64,000 nucleotides of DNA, from positions 62,001-126,000 of the forward strand of contig JAZARR010000193.1 of assembly GCA_037389465.1 (NCBI GenBank). The letters are read 5' to 3'. This DNA is from Baylisascaris procyonis. Taxonomy: Eukaryota > Nematoda > Chromadorea > Rhabditida > Ascarididae. This document shows, in pieces, positions 40,264-50,771 of the stretch (its first letter is position 1; each line of letters starts with the position of its first letter). The notes under the pieces are model-generated. The model was not told where the DNA came from. It searched no databases and saw nothing but the letters and a program-made list of their open reading frames with translations. A program made the translations under genes and the position numbers.

Positions 40264-41137
40264 TAGATTTGCACAGCGAATTTGAGTGTTGCACCTCCGA
40301 AACACCTTTTTCAACACTATCCAGCATCTCGTGGAAGCCCCTAAAGCATACATCTCACCCCTTTCTTCCCAGAAGAAGAAATTTCCACTGAGGTAGATAA
40401 GGTGTACCTTTTACACAACTATTCTAGCAATTATTTCATACTCTCCGCAGAGAACCTAGCTGGTTTATCTCTGCGAAATTCTTAAAAAAGGAATAGGGTT
40501 CTAACGGGGGGACGATAAAATGCCGGTTGTTCAGAGCGTACACACGTCGAGGTTGTATAAAGGAAGAGAAGTGCTGCATGCATTAAAGGAGTAGAACAAT
40601 TCCCATTACGAAAGAAGAGGCGCTCAATTGAAAATAAATGGTTTTGGTGAAAGATATAAGATAGTTATTAACACGTGTTTAGCGTATCAAAGCGCTCTGA
40701 AAGCTTTAAAAGAAATAAATAAATATAAATAACGAATTGAGCGTTATAACATATAGGGCATCAGCTATGATGACAGAACAAGATGATACAAAAAAGGAAA
40801 TAAAAAAACGAATAGTATAGACTAGTGACGATGGGCCCTACCACACGCTTCATAGCAATAAATGATCGCTCAACATAAACGGAGATCTATGTCGCACAAA
40901 CACATTCCTGAAAATCCTAGGCTGGGGAAGTAACATAATGTAACCTCCGGGCTATAAATTCACAAACGTTTTTAGAAATCTGGGTGGGTTAGAGTGAAGT
41001 ACGTGATCTATTAGGGGAAGGGATCTCGGGGTAATACGATGGATGACTTGTTTTCTGTGTTTGGCAATCCAGCGTTCCAAACATTCGACCATACGGTTTT
41101 GCGTGGCGGGTTTATAAAAATTTTGCTTATGTTGCCG

Positions 41138-41359
41138 TCACAGTAGTGTGGGATCGCTTTCAAAATATTCGGCAAGCGTCTTCGCGGGTGAGTCAACATT
41201 CGGTGCGCCGTCCTCATTTTTCATAGCCATTTCATCGATGCGTTCAGTGGGACTGGTCGACTGTTCATATGCACTGCTAGCTCGTTGGCTACTTTCTTCA
41301 GGGCTGGATGATGTACGTGCTGATCCGCCACCTAATGAAGCACTTCCGGACCCAGCTGC
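41138..41359 (-). CDS. ttx-3: LIM-homeodomain terminal exon
   Basis: 222 bp, phase 0, acceptor AATTGCAG. 73 codons starting AAGSGSASLGGGSARTSSS, rich in Ser, Glu and Ala, ending ESDPTLL and TGA at 41,138-41,140. Vertebrate Lhx2/9 proteins also have variable Ser-rich C-termini; no motif here is diagnostic, so placement rests on phase and the lack of another exon. Confidence 0.85.
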   Translation of the reverse strand, partial: AAGSGSASLGGGSARTSSSPEESSQRASSAYEQSTSPTERIDEMAMKNEDGAPNVDSPAKTLAEYFESDPTLL

Positions 41360-44300
41360 CTGCAATTTTGTTATCTAGCTTCGGATGTGTGCCTCCCGAA
41401 CAGCTCATTCGAGCACATAAACACCTTTAGAGGCTTTAAGTGGCCGGAAGTTACTACACTGGAATTCAAACTGGAAGAGATCACAACAACTTCTTAAAAA
41501 ATTCCAGAATATGATCCCTTTTTCATCATATGTGGATCATCAATGCCCCTCCGACCCTTTATGAGCTCTATTATAGCTGAATATCTTTCAAAATTTTTAT
41601 CTCTATCTCCTCAACATTTAATCACATTCTACCCCGCCTGGGAGTCTTACCTACGGTACGTAGGTAAAACTCAGACATTCCTACGTGCCTTTGGATACTT
41701 CCTAGAAAAGAAACCTCGACATATACAAATTGCTCTGCATGTCTTTTGCATTAAATGATCCATCTCTTTTGTAAAACAAATGCCCGTTTTATTTATTTAC
41801 ACAATATTTTATACGTACTGTTTTTTTAATATACATAAGTCGATGTGCATCTTATTTACGTATTATTTACACTTATATTACTGGCTAATCCTTTTTATTT
41901 GTTTGTAGATGGACACTTTCTTTTGCTTTCACTGCTTTTGACTAGCTCTCACGTGATCAATCAGAAATAAGAGCTACTTTGAGCAGGTATCATATGTCAG
42001 GTAAGTTGACTGCTGTGACAATAAGACGTCTGTTTGCACAACTTCCTCCAACACAGTTGATATACATCTCGATATGCTTTGCTAAAACATTAAAGCATTC
42101 GATTAAACGGTTCTCACTAAAACAAATATTGCTGTATGTAATCGTCTAGTCTCATCTTTGTTTCACAATGCCAACAAAAGGAGGTATGCATACCTGCTCG
42201 CTAGACGGAATTGAGCTCACTCTGGAAACATGGGGCGAAATGCTTTCACCCTCTCTGCCCTGCATCGTATTACGTCGAAACTTCGCTCTTGCGTTTTGAA
42301 ACCATACCTTTAATTAAAAAGTGATCCAAAATATATCCTTTTTCATTTTGCTAATTGTCATTTTAATTTCTTTATTACTATATGTTGTTTTATTCTGTTT
42401 ATTCAGCGGAGAACAAGTGGAAAGGCATGTCAAAGGCGCTGGCACAATATGTGCTTTTTGAATTTCGCGCATCTATTCAACCAGTTTCGCAATCACCAAA
42501 GAAAGGCAAAATGTGCAGAGCAATGCTCTCATGTTTCAAATTATCCGCTGGTCAGACACATAGGCAGCAGACACGCAAAGATACATACGCATAGATGCGA
42601 CATAGCTACGGTGGTCTTTTGCAAAAGCAAATTGCAAAATCGCAAGACTATAATGCACCTCCTCGAAAAATATCGTGGAGTTTACTTTCTAAAAAGTTCA
42701 GTCATACAGCATTCTTCTTCTTGCTTCAAATTTGAAGGCACAAATCCCAGTATGCCAAAATAAACCAACAACTGAGACAACGATTAGCAAAAACTGTCCA
42801 AAACAACAATTCTACCCATTACTTGTTTATTAATGTGATACGGATAACACAGTAATATCTCGTTGTAACATGTTTCCTTGTTACATACTTTATATCGCCT
42901 AGTAAATAGCAAGCAATACATTGCAATAACACAGTCACTTGCTAGATTTAACATTTGCTAGGGGGTGCTGAATGAAATATTTCACAAAATGTCTTAAGGA
43001 GATACACGTTTTGTTATCCAATCACCCATGTGGAGCTTATCATGGTCATTAATAAAAATTATAATTAAATTACCTGCAGAACCCTCTTGGTAAGTCCGGT
43101 CCGTTGCGCAAGTTGTTTCAAGTCTTTTGCATCTGGATTATGGTTCAAATTGAAATAACTCTTCATAGTCCTTAGTTGATGATGTTTGAAGCTTGTCCTC
43201 ATACGTTTCGACCTTCCCGATTGGGTTAGCACTTCATCATCACAATAATCTGCAAATAGTTTTGATAATTCTTTATTTAGCAAAAATATTTGTATATCGA
43301 AAAATATAGTACTACCCATAAAAGATCAGAATATAAGTAGCATATTTCTTTGAATTGAAGATTTTTGAAATTTAAGGACAAAAAAAATTTTCAATAAAAA
43401 TAAGACACCGTTCTTGAATACAGGACCTCACTGAAAACAGGGGTCTGATAAGACTTGCTGGCCCTGCCCTAGCGAGTTATTCCGCCTAGCATCGTTATCG
43501 GAAAGAACTCAGCGGACTGATTCTCAGCCCTCCTCCTAAGCGGAACAGCGGTGAGTCGACGTGTCTACATTCAAAGAGGACGAGATGAGCCTAAGCCCTA
43601 ATCTTTAGGCCACCTTACAATTTTTCTTTCGGGGCAGAATTGGAAGCAACATGAGGAGACATTTACTCATATTGAATACTTTGCTGATTAAAGTAAAGTA
43701 AGGTAAACTTTCATCCGTTCCACAAATTGTAAATCCGATGATGATGACTTTTAGTGCAACTTGTTACGCTTGCAATCTCCATATTAAAAGCATAAAATTG
43801 TCACCCATTTTACAACTCTTCTTGAAATGAAACGTTTTTCTACCAGAGAATTTAAGTCATTTATTGGATGAGAACTTTAGTTAAGTTTTATGATAAAATT
43901 CGATTGATAAGAACTTCAAAGAAAACATAAAAGGAAAGCTGATAGCATATTAAAGCAAAATTTTAAGGCATGGTACTATAAGAAAATTATGAGGCAGAAT
44001 GACTGATGACTGGGAATAGGGAAATACGAAATATACCGTAGGCGAGGGAAGTGCAAAATGGTCATATAGGCGCTATGTTATATGGCACTGTGTCAAAAAA
44101 ATGTAAGACCACATGCCGTGTACCTAAAGCTATGAGTTTTCTCGCATTTAATAATAGTACGGTATGATGACGCGGAGGATATAAGAAATACACCTAGTGT
44201 TATGAATATGAAAGGTCGTCTTATAAGTAAACTGGGGTAGAAATTCGCTATTAATTCGAAATCTGTCTTGCGAGATAATGAAATTGTAATTTTGTCAACA

Positions 44301-47300
44301 AAAAAAATCTTCCTTCGACGCCATCACTGCTCTATACCCCTTCCAAGAAGGCATATTTTATACTCTTTTCCTTCGGGTTATATATCTATTACATATTGCT
44401 TACAATTTTGATTTGTTACCTCATCTAACTCTTAACGCAATTTTTATATATTTCAAAAAAAGACCACATTCTAATTGACGGATATTTTCTACTTCATTCA
44501 ACTTCAACCCAATTACAGCTGAACGAAATCTATAACAAAGCCAATAACATAAGCTAGTGCTAGCAAGTGAGCGTTCATCTACATTCTAAAATATCGTACA
44601 TGAATACAATTTGCTTGGATGGGCGAACTCTGTTGTTGAAAAAGTAAACTGCAAGGTTTGTAGTTATATTCTCTACTTGTTACGAACATAATTTAGTCGT
44701 TGCAGAACTTGGGAAACATAACATCATGGCACGATAACAAAGAGCACAATAGAGGAAAATTGGAAGGAACAGAGAAATAGACGATTAGAAAGCAAAATTG
44801 GAGGAATCGAGAGAGCAAACTATCGTTAGAGAGAGACTGTGAAAGGGAAGAAAGGATGCAAGCAAGCATAAGATTAGAGCTTTATGCCTTGTTTACGTAA
44901 CGAAACATTGACTAGCGGGAATTAGGTGGCCGCTAGCTGCCGCAAACCAAACGATGATGCGCTTGCCGCATAATACGAATACGACAAAGCACTCGCTACG
45001 AAACCAATTAGCGCAAAGGTACGGTAGTCGCAAACTACAGAATCAAACGAAGCCAATCAATGATGGCGCACGTATTCAAACTCATTGCGAAATGTCGACC
45101 GAATACGTGGCATATTCGCAATTCTTTTTTTTTTTAGTTTTTTGAAAGCAGCTGGAATAATTCAAGCATTTCAAAGCTTTATTGGGCATGAATACCATGC
45201 CGTCTCAAATAAAACCCCAGAGGTTACAGATTTGATCACATCTATAGAAAGTTTATTTAAAATATTTGCTATACACGATTAAAGGGACGAGCCTTCTAGA
45301 TGAGTGAAGAAATTGCTGATAAAGTGGAATGAAGGTTATATGCCATACAACTATAAAAAAGAGCGAGGAAAAAACAAATAATAGCACTAAGCACATATAT
45401 TATGGATGGTTGCAGATTACTTTTTTGTATTTTTTTCATTACTGAATTAACTTCTAATAATTTGAGTGTTTTTTTTTCCATTTTCATCTTCTTCCACTTG
45501 AACTTCTCTATATAATCATATTTTGTAGGAAGAAAAACATATGTGGATGAAGAAATGGGAAAATGAAAATGACCTATGTTATCTGAGCCATTCTCACCAT
45601 CCTCGGAGGTCTTTTTTCCCTTTCTACACCTCGTTTTGCCTCTTCCGAAACGTACTTCTGTTGGTTCCGTACGTATTAGAGGACACTCGGATGAGGCAGC
45701 ATTCACTGGTTCATAGTGACCTGAAACATCCTCAACCGAAAATATTTTGCGAAAAATTGCATAAAAGGGAAAAATTCACATCACGCTGCATAGATGAGCT
45801 TCTTTGAAGGCGTCTTTACATCGGTCACATAAGTTATACATAACAGTATGACCATACGTGTTAATGACTCACTGCAAAACATGGCTAAAATATGAAAGAT
45901 GGTAATATGGACAGGAACCACATAGAGATAACATGGGGAAAGGAAAAATAGGATGAGTTCGTTCGTTAATACGTGGCACATTTCACCTCACTTCGTATGG
46001 GATTCTTGCCACTCAGGTGACGCTTTGTTCTCTTCGGATTCAACATTTGTGATCAACAAATGAAGTGAATAAGCAACGTGGAGAAGCTGGCATAATATGA
46101 GCTTTTGTATTTCTCCAATCTCTCAATTATCCTACAAATCATTAACCGATAATAAACACCCAAAATTAATAACTAATCTTGCGCCCTATTTTTTAATAAC
46201 TAGACCGTTCACATAAATTTTCAGCAAAAAAACTTTCTGTAATCCGACCGGTGTAAAGTCCGTATTTCCACCTCCAGATATCTATAAATCCTCTCAAAAT
46301 CGACAGACCAACGTTAATTACGATAGTTATATATTCACCTAAACTGTTAGCAGCCAAAGTTCATGACTTGAACCTCAATAATTCCCAAGTCGTAACTGGG
46401 GATAGGTAGGCAGAGAGACAGGCGCACGGGCACGTATATGTAAGGAGGCATGACGTCATCGGAACTCATTCTTGCGAAACAGATTTGCGAACGTGCATCG
46501 TAAGCATAAAGAAAATTCCAATTTGCGAATTTGCGAAAACAAATAGTTATTACGCGATGCAATTAAACAAAACCGTACGCAGTGGATGAATTTTCCAAAC
46601 CGAATGCTTATAGAGGATCAAAACTTGGAATTTTGAAGACGGATGAGAATAGGCGACCTTGGGCTTATATTCATGGAAGTACGGTAACGCAAGATGAAAG
46701 CTTGTTATGTTTGCTGCAGATACTCGGTTTTTTAATAGTATAACTTAACTCACATACAGTAATTCATTTTAGATTCGATAAAGATCCCCACCTTGACAAT
46801 AGAGTGTTCCATGTTCGCCCATTGCAAAGAGTTCTCCAGGATGTAACGGCGCCGAACAAACGATACAGGTGAAACATCGTAAATGAAAAACAGCCTCTCG
46901 TGCACGCATCACCACATCGTCATACGACAATACCGATGCACATCTCTCACATCGCTTCGAAAATTTTCTATAAATAACATTTTAATAGCATTTAATTTCC
47001 CATTTAATCAGCAAACCTTTGCAAATTTGGTACCATCAAAACAGATTACGGAACGCTTATTACTCTTTATGTTATTCATACGTACTTGAACTTCATCACA
47101 AACAATACGTTTACCATTTATTTATCATTTACCACATATTAGACCTAGTCTTCATGTCCTTATTCGTTGTGATCTCGCCGTTCTCATCTCTTTTCCCGAA
47201 GTCTCAAGCCAACAGTTGGAAAAAAACGCGGTTAATAAAAATCAAAATAGTATGTCTGTCAATTTATTTGTTGATATAAGTTAAGATTATGACTATTTCT

Positions 47301-47742
47301 CATACAATCAATGCCATCAAGTAGCAATTAATTGTGGTAGTTTTCGTATGAATGAAACACGGCCGCCTATGAACTGTATTGAGAATAATAAACGGTATAA
47401 TGAAAGAATAAACTCATGATGAAAAGGGGGTGAGTACCTGTACATTTCTTCCGATTTTTGATGTGCACTAGACAGGATCCGATATTATGCAAAAATAATA
47501 AGCAAAAAAAAAGGATAGAACTTTCAACAAAAACAAAATGTTTGGGAAGATTTACAAAGATTTTTCGTACGATATATAATCGTCGCGACAGAAGATGAGT
47601 CCATCTTTATAGAAGCATGACGATGCGGTATGTAGAGTTCGTCCACAAAGACAACATCGTAGACATTCGCTATGCCAACTCCTTTCGCCGATCATCAGAA
47701 AGTATTGATCCACAATCGGTAAAAGACATGCCGCACATTCAC
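41138..47742 (-). CDS. ttx-3: LIM-homeodomain transcription factor, Lhx2/9-Apterous class, 6 exons, 5' exon missing
   Basis: This is a nuclear DNA-binding regulator; in C. elegans the class member TTX-3 specifies AIY interneurons. Exons in order of transcription: 47742-47571, 46967-46792, 45720-45574, 43249-43074, 42307-42194 and 41359-41138. All introns are GT-AG on the - strand with matching phases, giving 335 codons plus TGA. Two LIM domains (zinc ligands at residues 3/6/24/27, 30/33/52/55 and 64/67/86/89, 92/95/115/118) are followed by a 58-residue linker and a homeodomain (about 178-237). KRMRTSFKHHQLRTMKSYF and VWFQNARAKFRRN are characteristic of the Lhx2/9/Apterous group. The C-terminal part is Ser/Glu-rich and ends in FESDPTLL. 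The first exon here starts in phase 1, so at least one upstream coding exon is needed. Assignment to the class is firm; strict orthology to ttx-3 is inferred. Confidence 0.95.
41647..41667. repeat. Short palindrome in the last LIM-homeodomain intron
   Basis: TTACCTAC, GGTAC, GTAGGTAA: perfect 8-bp arms around 5 bases. It lies in the intron 41,360-42,193, which otherwise shows nothing coding. It also contains TACGTAGG, so a protein site is as likely as a hairpin. Confidence 0.7.
42194..42307 (-). CDS. ttx-3: LIM-homeodomain exon with recognition helix
   Basis: 114 bp, phase 0 both ends, acceptor TTAATTAAAG and donor GTATGC. It starts VWFQNARAKFRRN, with the invariant WFxN core, then a Ser-rich tail (ISPHVSRVSSIPSSEQ). 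Confidence 0.95.
43074..43249 (-). CDS. ttx-3: LIM-homeodomain exon with homeodomain helices 1-2
   Basis: 176 bp, phase 1 in, phase 0 out, acceptor CTATTTGCAG and donor GTAATT. It runs from YCDDEVLTQSGRSKRMRTSF to TGLTKRVLQ. The intron falls between Gln and Val just before the recognition-helix core. Confidence 0.95.
43430..43615. repeat. GC-richer block in a LIM-homeodomain intron, possible dispersed element
   Basis: Inside the 2.3-kb intron 43,250-45,573, about 185 bp stand out by higher GC content and lack of A/T runs. The block holds CTGGCCCTGCCCTAGC, AGCCCTCCTCCTAAG and, at its right end, the telomere-like GAGCCTAAGCCCTAA. It has no reading frame of note. Composition and sharp edges suggest an inserted repeat; no terminal repeats were found. 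Confidence 0.4.
45574..45720 (-). CDS. ttx-3: LIM-homeodomain linker exon
   Basis: 147 bp, phase 1 in and out, acceptor GATGTTTCAG and donor GTCATT. It begins HYEPVNAASSECP, so His118 completes LIM domain 2. It continues with a basic stretch (GRGKTRCRKGKKTSEDGENG). The donor is not strong, but only this choice joins the homeodomain exon in frame among those examined. Confidence 0.85.
46792..46967 (-). CDS. ttx-3: LIM-homeodomain exon with LIM domain 2
   Basis: 176 bp, phase 2 in, phase 1 out, acceptor TTTATAG and donor GTGGGG. It continues from DYIS into KFSKRCERCASV and includes FHLRCFTCIVC and LYCQ. The final zinc ligand (His) is supplied by the next exon. This exon is too short to show as a long open frame and was found by following the phase. 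Confidence 0.94.
47571..47742 (-). CDS. ttx-3: LIM-homeodomain exon with LIM domain 1
   Basis: 172 bp, phase 1 in, phase 2 out, acceptor GATTGTCAG and donor GTACGA. It begins ECAACLLPIVDQYF and contains WHSECLRCCLC and CFYKDGLIFCRDDY. The C-x2-C, H-x2-C-x2-C-x2-C and C-x2-D pattern is complete. Confidence 0.95.
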
Positions 47743-49269
47743 CTGACAATCAAAAATCAATTAATCAAGGCACCGGTATCATGCAAGTTGAATAAAACTT
47801 CGGAAGCAAGCAGATCACCTTCTTCTTAGAAGGCACCGTTACGAAGATAGACTAATGCAATGACAGGTATAGCATTCGTCGCTGGCTTCCGAGACAAACT
47901 GATGCTTGTCAATAATATCGTTGATGCAGTAAAACTAGCCCCTCTCGGCATGTTCGAAGGGCATCCACACAATGACAGAATCACCATTTCTTTTGAAGAT
48001 CCATTTCGTGCTATTCGAGAGAAATTTCCCTCTGATCGACGTCGACTTTTCGATTGTCGTTAAAGCCAAAGCGAGCTATCTTCGCTTCATCACCAAATAC
48101 TGTCTCAGCCTCGTTCTCTGCTTCCCACATCACAAGCGGTTTTATCTCAGAATATGTTCAAGAAGGCAAAATCGGCCAGACGCCTCCCAACAGCACTGTA
48201 TTCATGTGACTTTATTCCACGTGTTTTTGAATGCGCATTGTATGCATGCAATCATTTGCACCTGTGGAATCTAAGTTATTCACTTCGGAATAACAGTGTA
48301 TTATCATGCTTTCGCGAGCCATACTTCCAAGATTTATCCATAGCTTCGGTATATTTCCAATACTATTCTTTATATTGAATATCGACCGTGTTCCCAACGG
48401 TTTGCCTCGACAAATGACTTCTTTTACGATAGCAGCGCTCGATTTTCTATCATGACCAATGCCCTCTGCACTAGATATGTCTTCTTCCCCTGCGGGGCGA
48501 CACAGGCAAGTCACATTCTATCCGTCAATCACAAATACGACCAATATGAAGTCTGAGTAATGCAGAAAGCGGAAAATAAAACACTATTCTCAAACAAAGA
48601 CGCAAATCAAAAAAATCAGTGATAAGTGATAAATGATAAAAACAAATGAAAAATTAAGATCGTTTCTGACTAAATATTCACCCACATGTCGGTAATTTGC
48701 AATTGAGTGGAGTCTTCAAAGCACTCGACACTAACGTTTTTGCGCGAGAAATACGATAGATGAATGCGCAATAAAGCAACAGTATCACAACATCACCGTT
48801 CTAAATTATGACCATAACTGCATAAACGCATATTGTAAACAAACATTTCTTTCCTTTGCGCAAATTGGAAGTGCAAAAAATTTCTTAAATAATTAGACCA
48901 AAAGACCAAAAGCCGATGGCTTGGGCGCATCTCCGATCGGATGAGGTTTTCTTTTCTATTTATCTGGGACTATTTTTGAGACATATGCATATTGAAGAGA
49001 TCTTCGATGTCCTTGTCGTCATACCCGACAGCCGCTTAGCACATCTCACATTAAATCTATATTTGTATATACGCTTAAGTATTGCATATGGTATTCAGCT
49101 TGATTTGCAAGAGGAGAACTTCTGCTTCAACGATACGAATACGGTTAATACGCTTGATACAGTCAACTTAAATCTTGCTCTCTCTATATGGTAAGTACAC
49201 GTTTAACAGCAACTTTATGGAATCTCAAACTTCGATATAAAATATCCATCGAGAAGTAAAACCGAAGTT
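47743..49269. other. Sequence upstream of the LIM1 exon, probably intron
   Basis: About 1.5 kb in which an upstream LIM-homeodomain exon might lie. On the - strand a 39-codon frame with a coding-like composition (48,130-48,011, starting MWEAENEAETVFGD) and a possible Cys-containing stretch near 47,880 were seen, but neither has a convincing donor in phase 1. On the + strand a 92-codon frame ends at a GTAAGT at about 49,192; it has no family motif. Confidence 0.4.
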
Positions 49270-49842
49270 CTACTGTATCTGCCGAAACATGCCAGGTTTA
49301 TGCAACACTAATATTGTTGATATTCGATCACTTGGTGGCCTCTGAATTTCGGATACCCCTTTGGACGATTTTTGGAGATCACCGAAGGGAACCTTTCGTG
49401 ACCAGTACCACTCAACAAATTGGAGGATTTTTTCAGGGACCGTCTCGAAATCGATGTAAAAACATTCGTTATCAAAGATGGGAAGCTTACCAGCGGGCGC
49501 CATAACAGGTGAAGCATTCATGTTGCTCACATTGCTTAGTGGCAATGGTTGTGGATCGAGGTTCTCATCCAACGACGTCAAGTATATCATAAGTGCTGAA
49601 AGTTTTCGTTCGTCACCGACGGATTGTTGCAATTGGTCAGATTCAAACGTTCTAGTCAGTGATGAAGCTTGCAATCCCGCTTGTGGTACTGGTGGTTGTT
49701 GTTGTTGGCCGGCTAGTTGAATCATTTGTCGTTCGACTTGTGATACAACCGGCGCAATTTGTAATCCAACTTGCGATGCAGCATGATTGCAAACGTTGGG
49801 CGCATTCGGAAAGCCAAAAGTTGGCCCATCAATACCCGACAT
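49270..49842 (-). CDS. Glutamine-rich 190-codon open frame, candidate first exon of the LIM-homeodomain gene or separate gene
   Basis: The longest non-repeat open frame in the window. It starts MSGIDGPTFGFPNAP after an in-frame TAA, has a Gln-rich part (QLAGQQQQPPVPQ at residues 43-55) and a more ordered acidic/aromatic part with FYIDFETVPEKILQFVEWYW. The opposite strand is also open for shorter stretches, but composition and length favour the - strand. It lies 1.5 kb upstream of the LIM1 exon on the same strand, where a first exon would be expected. A donor in the required phase 1 exists (GTGATC after residue PF) but is weak, so the link is unproven. If the frame is used whole it ends at TAG (49,270-49,272). 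No domain was recognised. Confidence 0.5.
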   Translation of the reverse strand: MSGIDGPTFGFPNAPNVCNHAASQVGLQIAPVVSQVERQMIQLAGQQQQPPVPQAGLQASSLTRTFESDQLQQSVGDERKLSALMIYLTSLDENLDPQPLPLSNVSNMNASPVMAPAGKLPIFDNECFYIDFETVPEKILQFVEWYWSRKVPFGDLQKSSKGVSEIQRPPSDRISTILVLHKPGMFRQIQ

Positions 49843-50516
49843 GAGTGGTGTTTAGGTTGACCCGAGCAGCAAAACCACATTCACTGCTGATGTTGCGCCA
49901 CCCAAATAACTTTAATTCGTCACTAGCCTCTCTGTATACACATTCGGCTACATGTTTCTATGTGCACATGAAAAAGCTAGGTAACCGGAAATTCGTCAAC
50001 TAATCCAAATAGAGCAGCGCAAAATCCAAATTTTAGGGCTAATCCGCGAGCAGATCATCTCATAATCACTTCGCTCCCCTCAACTACACCATCACAACCA
50101 TCGCCGCTTCATCTCGCATACAGAATATTATGCAACGGATATTAGAGTCAAGCTTAACTTTTCGGTATACAGAATAAGCATCGGACTTAGCAAAGAAATG
50201 TTATCATAACACAATTCTTTGCTAATTTTAAAGCGTATATCGCACACAACAAATGACTGTTCCATGTGTCATCATTCTTTTATATTTGAAACATATCATA
50301 CAGGCGCAACTACAGTCTAAATTCGTTATAATGATTTAATAAAGGTGCTTTTATCAATGCAATACTATTGCAATGATTATAACAGGCATATCTGCAATGG
50401 AATGATTCGCATAATTAGTGGAACTATGGAATATTTTCTGAAGTTTACTACTGAAATAAGCCTTTTTTGCAATTTCAAAATTTGCTTTGTATAATCAACA
50501 GAAGGACAGAAGATTT

Positions 50517-50771
50517 AAAGAAGAGCGCAATAAATTCGAGGAAATAGAGCGCTCTCTCTAAATCTTTAACCTCTGTACACCTCAATATTATAAAGTACGC
50601 AGAATAAATTCTATCATAATAAACACTTATCTCTCTTAAACGCTAATAATAAAGTTGAAATTCATTCCAAAGAAGAGCGCAATAAATTCGAGGAACTGCA
50701 GAAACGATTTTTTCCCCTCCCCCCCCCCCCCCATCCTTCCTTACCGCTCCCCCCCAAACTGCAGAAACGAT
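50517..50771. repeat. Nested direct repeats around a poly-C tract
   Basis: A 27-bp sequence containing AAGAGCGCAATAAATTCG occurs at 50,517-50,543 and identically at 50,669-50,695. The second copy runs directly into AACTGCAGAAACGAT (50,694-50,708), itself repeated at 50,757-50,771 on the far side of a C14 run (50,719-50,732). This looks like local duplication by slippage or repair; no transposon structure is seen. Confidence 0.85.

Larger units (their letters stand above)
30683..41137. other. Intergenic region with no supported gene
   Basis: About 10.5 kb between the 3' ends of the two convergent genes. All open frames here are below 120 codons, lack family motifs and overlap equally long frames on the other strand. 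From 30.7 to about 35 kb the + strand is rich in T and G; beyond about 39 kb it is richer in A and C. The only other features are the short hairpins and homopolymers listed separately. The 3' untranslated regions of both genes must lie at its edges. Confidence 0.7.

Noticed and set aside
48916..49194. 92-codon + frame followed by GTAAGT
   Set aside because: The donor-like sequence is good but there is no motif or joinable partner exon, and the neighbourhood is oriented to the - strand.
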